Origin: an uncultured Clostridia bacterium
GTDB lineage: Bacteria; Bacillota; Clostridia; Christensenellales; Aristaeellaceae
NCBI GenBank assembly: GCA_934632155.1
Contig: CAKTXZ010000006.1
Location: 74,136 to 138,135, forward strand
Reading direction: 5' to 3'
Length of the DNA: 64,000 bases
A program made the translations under genes and the position numbers. The notes beneath the pieces were generated by a model, which ran no database searches, was not told where the DNA came from, and worked only from the letters and a program-made list of their open reading frames with translations. Each line of letters opens with the position of its first letter. Positions within the stretch are counted from its first letter, which is position 1. Shown here one piece after another: positions 58,475-64,000 of the stretch.

Positions 58475-59281
58475 CTAAGACCGCGCGCCGTGCGGCTCCG
58501 GGCCGCCGTTCCTTGCAAGCTCACGCTCCAGCACATCGGCATAGGCCTGAACGCTTGCGCCGAGGCTTTGCGCATAATCCATCGCAGCGCGGCTGTTCTG
58601 ATACCGCTGCGGATTCCTGCGAACAATCACGGCGCGCAAAAGCGCGCCCTCGCACGGGCACAGCCGCTGTGCCAACGCCCATTCGCCAGCCGCCGTTTTG
58701 GCAATCACGCGCCCGGTGCGCAAGGTATATATGCACCGCGAAATATCCAGCAGCCAGCCGTAGGCATAAAAATCGCGTCCCGTTTCCCGTGCGAAACGCC
58801 GGATGCTCTCGTAATGTCGAAGAACATCCGCACGCAGCTCCTCCGCCCTCGGCTCAGAAAAGCGCGCTCTCACATCCACGCCATACAGCAAAACGCCGCA
58901 GTCAAGCAATTCCTGCATGCAGAATGAATCAAACGTGTATCGCGCGGCGATGCGCTCGCCGCGCGTTCCCCAATAAATCACCGTATCCTCCGCGCCGGAT
59001 TCAAATGCCTCCAGTGACAGCATACCGCCCTCGAAGGCGCGAAAAAGCCGGTTTTCCGGCCTTTCCGCCAGCATGGTCTGACGAAGCGTGAGCAGCCTCT
59101 CCGCCTGCCCCTGCGCGATACGCCGCTTCGTCAGCACAAGAATGTCGACGTCGCTCCAGCCCATTTGAAAATCATCCATTACAGCCGAGCCGTACAGATA
59201 AATCGACGGCGCGACATCCTCCAATATTGCCGCGATACGTCGCGTCATGCGCTCAATCGCGTCCGAAAGCATCGTCTTCAT
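58475..59281 (-). CDS. Nucleotidyltransferase with DUF4111 domain (ANT(3'')-like)
   Basis: A 268-residue protein laid out like aminoglycoside adenylyltransferase AadA: an N-terminal nucleotidyltransferase with LYGSAVMDDFQMGWSDVDILVLT (the GS and D-x-D metal site) and a C-terminal helical DUF4111 domain (GWLLDISRCIYTLRTGRVIAKTAAGEWALAQRL). It may modify spectinomycin/streptomycin-type drugs or some cell metabolite. Length matches AadA (about 260). ATG 59281 has GGGAGG 6 bases upstream. It has a perfect consensus promoter at 59327-59355, and is convergent with the PocR/AraC gene. Resistance is not proven. Confidence 0.82.
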   Translation of the reverse strand: MKTMLSDAIERMTRRIAAILEDVAPSIYLYGSAVMDDFQMGWSDVDILVLTKRRIAQGQAERLLTLRQTMLAERPENRLFRAFEGGMLSLEAFESGAEDTVIYWGTRGERIAARYTFDSFCMQELLDCGVLLYGVDVRARFSEPRAEELRADVLRHYESIRRFARETGRDFYAYGWLLDISRCIYTLRTGRVIAKTAAGEWALAQRLCPCEGALLRAVIVRRNPQRYQNSRAAMDYAQSLGASVQAYADVLERELARNGGPEPHGARS

Positions 59282-59326
59282 GGCTTGCCTCCCCCATTTC
59301 GCCGCCAATCAGTCCTTCTTCGCTTG

Positions 59327-59355
59327 ATTATAGCGTTTCCCGCGCGTTCTGTCAA
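59327..59355 (-). promoter_or_regulatory. Consensus promoter of the ANT-like gene
   Basis: Minus strand TTGACA (59350-59355), 17-base spacer, TATAAT (59327-59332): both hexamers and spacing are perfect. Confidence 0.9.
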
Positions 59356-59393
59356 AGCGGATCATCCGCGCCGGGAGATGCGCCATGGCACGC

Positions 59394-59426
59394 AAAAAAC
59401 GGCCCCGCCCCGGTGAAAGCCGGAGC
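59394..59426 (-). terminator. Terminator after the FucO-type gene
   Basis: GCCCCGG (59407-59413) pairs with CCGGAGC (59420-59426) with a wobble; a run of six T follows on the minus strand a few bases later (59394-59399). Confidence 0.55.
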
Positions 59427-59496
59427 AAGACCGTGCAGGCGCGTTGGGCGATGATTGTTGCCGCTCGTCCGCGCGCCGCGAAGCCGCGCCAAGGAA

Positions 59497-60645
59497 TTAC
59501 AGCAGCTTCTGGTACAGCGCCTTGATTTCCTCCACGGAGGTATCGCGAGGATTGCCGGGACGGCAAGCGTCCGCATACGCGGATTCCGCCAGAAAATCCA
59601 GATCGGCAGGATTGACGATATCCTTGAGATCGGCGGGAATGCCCACATCGACGGAAAGCTGCTTTACCGCGTCGCAGGCGGCCTTGCGGTATTCGTCCAC
59701 GGTCATCTTTTCCACGCCCTGAACGCCCATCGCCATGGCGATATGCTTGTATTTGTCGCCGGTCACAGGGGCGTTGTATTCCATCACCGTGGGCAGCAAA
59801 ATAGCGTTTGCCACGCCGTGAGGCGTATCGTACACAGCGCCCAGACAATGCGCCATGGAATGCACGATGCCAAGGCCGACGTTCGAAAAGCCCATGCCGG
59901 CCACATACTGCCCAAGCGCCATGCCCGCAAAGCCCTCGTCCTCCCCCTTGACGGCGCTGCGCAGCGATCTGGCAATGATTTCAATGGCCTTGAGGTGGAA
60001 CATATCGGTCATTTCCCACGCGCCCTTGGTAATGTAGCCTTCAATGGCGTGGGTCAACGCGTCCATGCCGGTGGCGGCGGTTAAGCCCTTGGGCATGGTG
60101 GACATCATATCCGGATCGACAACGGCCACCTCGGGAATGTCATGCACGTCCACGCAAACGAACTTGCGCTTCTTTTCCACATCGGTGATAACGTAATTGA
60201 TGGTAACCTCTGCGGCGGTTCCAGCCGTGGTGGGCACGGCGATCGTGAACACCGTTTTGTTCCGCGTGGGCGCGACCCCCTCCAGCGAACGAACGTCCGC
60301 AAATTCGGGGTTGTTGATGATAATGCCGATGGCCTTGGCGGTGTCCATGGAGGATCCGCCGCCGATGGCGATCATATAATCCGCGCCGGAGGCCTTGTAG
60401 GCGGCAACGCCGGTCTGAACATTCTCAATGGTGGGATTGGGCTTAATGTTGGAATAGATTTCGTAAGCCATCCCCGCCTCGTCCAGCAGCTTGGTCACCT
60501 TATTCGTCACGCCGAAGCGAAGCAGATCCGGGTCGGAGCAGACAAAGGCCTTTTTCAGGCCGCGGGACTGCACCTCGGTCACGATGGCTTCAATAGCGCC
60601 TTTGCCGTGATAGGAAACAGGATTGAGCACGATACGGTTTGCCAT
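59497..60645 (-). CDS. fucO: Iron-containing alcohol dehydrogenase, lactaldehyde reductase (FucO) type
   Basis: A 382-residue NAD-dependent enzyme of family III. The NAD-binding GGGSSMDTAK and PTTAGTAAEVT blocks and the metal ligands in GMDALTHAIEGY and HSMAHCLGAVYDTPHG (Asp and three His) are all present. The best family match is FucO, which reduces lactaldehyde to 1,2-propanediol in fucose and rhamnose fermentation. ATG 60645 has GGAGG 9 bases upstream. No fucose genes are near, so a general alcohol role is possible. Confidence 0.85.
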   Translation of the reverse strand: MANRIVLNPVSYHGKGAIEAIVTEVQSRGLKKAFVCSDPDLLRFGVTNKVTKLLDEAGMAYEIYSNIKPNPTIENVQTGVAAYKASGADYMIAIGGGSSMDTAKAIGIIINNPEFADVRSLEGVAPTRNKTVFTIAVPTTAGTAAEVTINYVITDVEKKRKFVCVDVHDIPEVAVVDPDMMSTMPKGLTAATGMDALTHAIEGYITKGAWEMTDMFHLKAIEIIARSLRSAVKGEDEGFAGMALGQYVAGMGFSNVGLGIVHSMAHCLGAVYDTPHGVANAILLPTVMEYNAPVTGDKYKHIAMAMGVQGVEKMTVDEYRKAACDAVKQLSVDVGIPADLKDIVNPADLDFLAESAYADACRPGNPRDTSVEEIKALYQKLL

Positions 60646-62026
60646 AGGAATCAACCTCCAAATCATACTTGCAGTGCATCGGGAGCGCTTGTCCCCTTTT
60701 ATTATGGTTCATTCGCCGCATGGAATGCATTTCCTTCTGCGGCGGGCAAAGTTTCTTCCCATCGAAAGCGGGCAATCGCCAATGCGCGGCGTCGCCCCTG
60801 TTTCGGCGCACCCGGACGCGCGATTCAAACAGGCCCTTGCGCTTGAAGGCGTCTGATCCGGCGGATGGCCCGCCGTCCGCTCGTCCAATCCGGCTTGCAG
60901 TTCACGGCGGAAAAGCCGGAGGACGTTCCGGAAACGCCCGCGCCTCCCGTACCGAAGCCCGCGCAAACGTAACGCGCACGGGCGCGAAGCTAAAGAACCT
61001 CCGCTTTTCCGATGCCGGCGACGTTACAGACGAGGCGCTCCACGGGGTCGGCCCGTCGGCAGCTTTACCCGCGCTGATCCGGGCGTCCGGCGGCGGCAAA
61101 TTCACCGTTTCGAGGCTCGTCGCCCGGTTCCGGGATGTAGCGGACGGCGAGCTTGCCATCGGCGGCGTGAACGTCGTTGCCCGAGCCGCGCTGTAAAATC
61201 ACGAGCAATCAAAAAAGGCGGGAGCGCTCTCTTTCGTAGCTTAATCCGGTCTGCGCCCGCATCCCAGAGCGCGCCCGTATCTCCATCCTTCTTCGGTGGC
61301 GCTCAAAGCCGATATCATGGAGCCATGCAGATGACGCAGGGGCGGTATGCGAGGATGGCGAGGCGTCTCCCGACATAACGCGGGAGCGGCGGAAGGCCCA
61401 GCCTTAACCGATTCATGCGATCCTGTATGCCACGGAAAACGGCCGCAAATGAAGGGATCTGCCGAAAGCCTATGGGAATTGGCATACAATCACATTCCCC
61501 CGAACGTTACAACCAGATCGTTTCTCCGAAGCAAAATCGCGCCGAGCCGCAGGCGCAGGAAAGGGTGCTCTATCAACGCAGGAACGGAGTGAAACGTTTC
61601 TTTTGAAGGATCAAACGATTCCGACAAGCCTTCATGCGCTGCAAAAAAACCGATATTGGCTTTTCCGGATTCATCCGGTTCGCTATGCTTTTTAATGCAT
61701 TAGGGTGAACCGCGATGGTTTTCGGTTCCCTATGAACTGCCAGTCCGTTTACTTCTTTCCCCCGTTCGCCGCAGCGGGCGCGCTCGCTGAAATCCCTTCC
61801 GTTCATTTATTATTGTCGGAGCGCTTTCCGGCCGTATTCCGATTTGCCCGAGCGGTCGCGCCATGTCCGTGGCGCACGACGGTTTTTCCGTTGTCGGCAA
61901 GCAGCTTAACGATATTTGCTATAGCCATTATGCTGGATAGATTTGCGATTGTCAAAAGGCTTTCCGAAGAGTATTTAAGGCGCCGCCGAATTGCGTGCCA
62001 TTTTTTAACCTTTTGCTATTGATATC
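60646..62026. other. Long stretch without a convincing gene
   Basis: About 1.4 kb with only short, mutually shadowing frames. It holds several small hairpins (for example CTCCCG/CGGGAG near 61370) but no tRNA, insertion sequence or repeat that I recognise. One segment (60865-61196) looks like a decayed reading frame. Together with the broken genes after 62087 it suggests a region under decay or an old insertion scar. Confidence 0.6.
60865..61196 (+). pseudogene. Possible frame-broken gene remnant, unknown family
   Basis: Two adjoining frames read like protein: MARRPLVQSGLQ followed by a Pro-rich AEKPEDVPETPAPPVPKP (60865-60972), and, after a frame change near 60967, LKNLRFSDAGDVTDEALHGV through FRDVADGELAIGGVNVVARAAL to a stop at 61196. 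A single frameshift would join them into a roughly 110-residue product. There is no good ribosome site. I do not recognise the family; this may be chance in GC-rich DNA. Confidence 0.25.
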
Positions 62027-62056
62027 TTGACGAGGCTTAAATCTATACGCTATACT
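62027..62056 (+). promoter_or_regulatory. Promoter of the broken XRE regulator gene
   Basis: TTGACG (62027-62032), 18-base spacer, TATACT (62051-62056), 30 bases before the ATG at 62087; AAAGGAG lies 8 bases before that ATG. Confidence 0.75.
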
Positions 62057-62086
62057 AAATCCAAGCATATAAAGGAGCGTCGTGCT

Positions 62087-62620
62087 ATGGCAATCGGTGA
62101 AAGAATTCGCTTTTTCCATAATCTGCGGTGAATAACGCAAAAATACTTGGCGCAGGCGGTTTGCCTCCCGGAAAAGACCGCCGACATTCGCATGGCGCAG
62201 CATGAGTCCGGCAGCGGATCGCCCAGGGCAGCGCTGACGGAAAGCCTTGCCGGTGCGCTGGGCGTGTCGCCGCTGGCGCTGTCCGTGCAGGACATTGACA
62301 GCTGTCACGGGCTGACGCATACCCTGTTCGCCTTGGAGGATCGCTATGGCCTGACGGTGGAAACCGGCGAGAACGGCGTTTCTCTGCGTGTTGATCCCCG
62401 GAAGGGGAAGGACGCCGCTGAGCTTTCCGAAATGCTTGTTGCTTGGGCGCAGCAAGCGGAAAGATATCGCAATGGCGAAATTAACAGAGAAGACTACGAC
62501 GAATGGCGATATAATTATCCAAGGTATGACAAAGCCTCCGGCCATGTGGAGCTTCCGTCCAAGAAACGAAGCGACGCTGCGTTCAGGGCGTTCGGGGATA
62601 AAATCAATGAGCAATTTAGG
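62087..62620 (+). pseudogene. XRE-family helix-turn-helix regulator with in-frame TGA
   Basis: The frame starts MAIGERIRFFHNLR and then hits TGA at codon 15 (62129-62131), then goes on in the same frame with ITQKYLAQAVCLPEKTADIRMAQHESG, the second half of an XRE helix-turn-helix. In Clostridia homologues this spot reads RG-M-TQ, so GGA has become TGA and ATG has become ATA. The C-terminal part (LTHTLFALEDRYGLTVET, NGEINREDYDEWRYNYPRYD) is the usual extension of this regulator type. Promoter and ribosome site are intact. The end near 62620 is an estimate. Readthrough or a restart at ATG 62192 cannot be excluded. Confidence 0.75.
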
Positions 62621-62629
62621 CAGGGGGCT

Positions 62630-63480
62630 GTCATCCTGAAAATCAATAAATTAACGCTCAAGGACCTGCAGCCCTCGCAGTTTTATATTTCCAAGAAGAA
62701 ATTAAGGGCGGTGGAGGGCTGGCTTGACGCCTCGGATTGATCCGGCTTTGACGCTGTCCCCATTAAGCTTTGGGATGGCAGGCCGGTTATGACGGACGGA
62801 CATACCCGAGCGGTGGCCGCGTTACGAGCCGGTCTTGATGCTGTTCCGTTAGTCTGGGATGCGGACGAGCCGTCATGGGATATGTACCGCGCCTGCGTAG
62901 CAGCTTGCCGAAGGAGAGGAATTAAGTCGCCCGGAGATCTGCTTCCGCGAATTATCCCGGAGGATGACTATCGGGAAAAATGGCACGAATGGTGTGACCG
63001 TATGCAGGCGGAGATAAAGCGAAGCAGAGCCGTCATCAAGCCGTTTACCAAACGGAGAATTCCGGATGTACTGGCGTTTGAACAAGCGCTTCGGGCGGAG
63101 GGGGCCCGTGGGGCTGGGAAATCAACGAGAAATATATCCAAAGCGTTACTGCCAGCTTCGGGAACCGCAGCTTTTCCCATTCTCTTTCCTTTTTAGCATA
63201 TCGGAACGACCGTGTGATAGGCCGAATTGACGCCGCTTTGATTCCGTCGCGCTTTGACGGATCGATAAAAGCATATCTGGACTGGATTTGCGTTCTTAAG
63301 AGCTGCCGCCATCAGGGAGTGGCGCAAACGCTCCTTTCTGCGTTACGCGACGCCCTCAAGAAACAAAATGTTGATACGCTGATTGCTTTAACCGCCGCTA
63401 ACGATGAAGCGCAGCAATTCTATAAACCCATCCCGGACTCTGAAATGCGGGATATCGGTATTTGGATTGAGATTAAATAA
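62630..63480 (+). pseudogene. ParB-like/GNAT acetyltransferase fusion protein, broken by a TGA and a frameshift
   Basis: The frame LKINKLTLKDLQPSQFYISKKKL through GWLDASD stops at TGA 62738-62740, then continues in frame as SGFDAVPIKLWDGRPVMTDGHTRAVAALRAGLDAVPLVW (a ParB/sulfiredoxin-like domain). Near 63098-63108 the frame changes, and a GNAT acetyltransferase domain follows: WGWEINEKYIQSV, then VIGRIDAALIPSRFDGSIKAYLDWICVLKSCRHQGVAQTLL, to 63480. The original ATG seems to be lost as well (ATC at the expected place). Before decay it was probably one protein with a ParB-like and a GNAT domain. It follows the broken XRE gene in the same frame. Confidence 0.75.
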
Positions 63481-63631
63481 GGTAAAACAAAAGAGCGCTC
63501 TGACTTCTCTCAGAAAGCAAACAGCTGTTCCTTCTTGAATCCTCTTGAAGGGTTGTCATTGGATGGCTGGCCGAAAGCATATAGCGCAACGGCAGCCGGG
63601 GCGGGCAAGCGCAAGCCGCGTCCGCACGCCT

Positions 63632-64000
<369 letters not shown>

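Noticed and set aside
61201..61235. Minus-strand terminator (GCGCTCCCGCC followed by TTTTTT)
   Set aside because: No gene on the minus strand ends nearby and the stem is weak.
61705..62022. 105-codon plus-strand frame before the XRE gene
   Set aside because: No ribosome site, no family resemblance, and it overlaps the region just before the XRE promoter; treated as chance.

Overview
The window reads as chromosomal DNA of a GC-rich, spore-lineage Clostridia member (Firmicutes), perhaps a gut Christensenellales- or Oscillospirales-like bacterium. This is inferred from gene content, not from a marker gene: a SpoIID-type protein, a LonB remnant, an Rnf complex with ApbE, RadA next to a YacL-like PIN/TRAM protein, Firmicute-type AGGAGG ribosome binding sites, frequent GTG/TTG starts, and TTGACA/TATAAT promoters. 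I saw no tRNA, rRNA, CRISPR array, insertion sequence or phage gene.

Layout. 1-3707 (minus): operon of two tandem DUF4091 glycosidase-like proteins followed by the start of a sugar-type solute-binding protein. 3811-7114 (minus): class 3 lipase and Na/Pi cotransporter. 7211-11447 (plus): secreted SH3b/peptidoglycan-binding protein, RidA and an esterase. 11450-11618: a GC-rich, foldable non-coding stretch. 11619-24408 (minus): an ABC peptide importer (oppABCDF) translationally coupled to alanine racemase and an S66 LD-carboxypeptidase, then a truncated lonB, lon and engB. The OppC permease carries a large extracytoplasmic insertion with an SH3b-like segment, which suggests wall-peptide recycling. 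24680-29651 (minus): SpoIID-like lipoprotein, a five-repeat peptidoglycan-binding protein, a PIN/TRAM protein and RadA. 29803-36280 (plus): degenerate metallophosphoesterase, polyphosphate kinase, membrane protein, MFS transporter, phosphoribosyltransferase.

36359-41354 (minus): plsY, der, DUF512 radical-SAM protein, PHP phosphatase, inositol monophosphatase. 41342-42563 (plus): TtcA-like protein behind a long structured leader. 42598-47035 (minus): membrane-anchored protein, lysS, greA, glycerophosphodiesterase, and a rhomboid-like protein on its own promoter. 47107-54116 (plus): apbE, NusG-II protein, Gx transporter and rnfGCDEAB, a flavinylated ion-pumping ferredoxin:NAD oxidoreductase locus in which nearly all genes overlap by ATGA. 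54210-56225 (plus): rpmB, a chagasin-like secreted protein and a YfcE phosphodiesterase. 56284-60645: NahK-like kinase, divergent PocR/AraC regulator, ANT-like nucleotidyltransferase, FucO-type alcohol dehydrogenase.

60646-63480 is a gene graveyard: about 1.4 kb without a convincing gene, then an XRE regulator and a ParB-like/GNAT protein broken by two in-frame TGA codons and a frameshift. The window ends in the 3' part of an FtsE/LolD-type ABC ATPase gene.

The strongest functional theme is the cell wall: OppC with a wall-binding-like domain, OppABDF, Alr, LdcA, SpoIID and two secreted wall-binding repeat proteins lie within 7-28 kb. The second is energy conservation by Rnf together with its flavin-attachment enzyme. 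All functions are assigned by motif and family recognition from the sequence alone; no database search was run.
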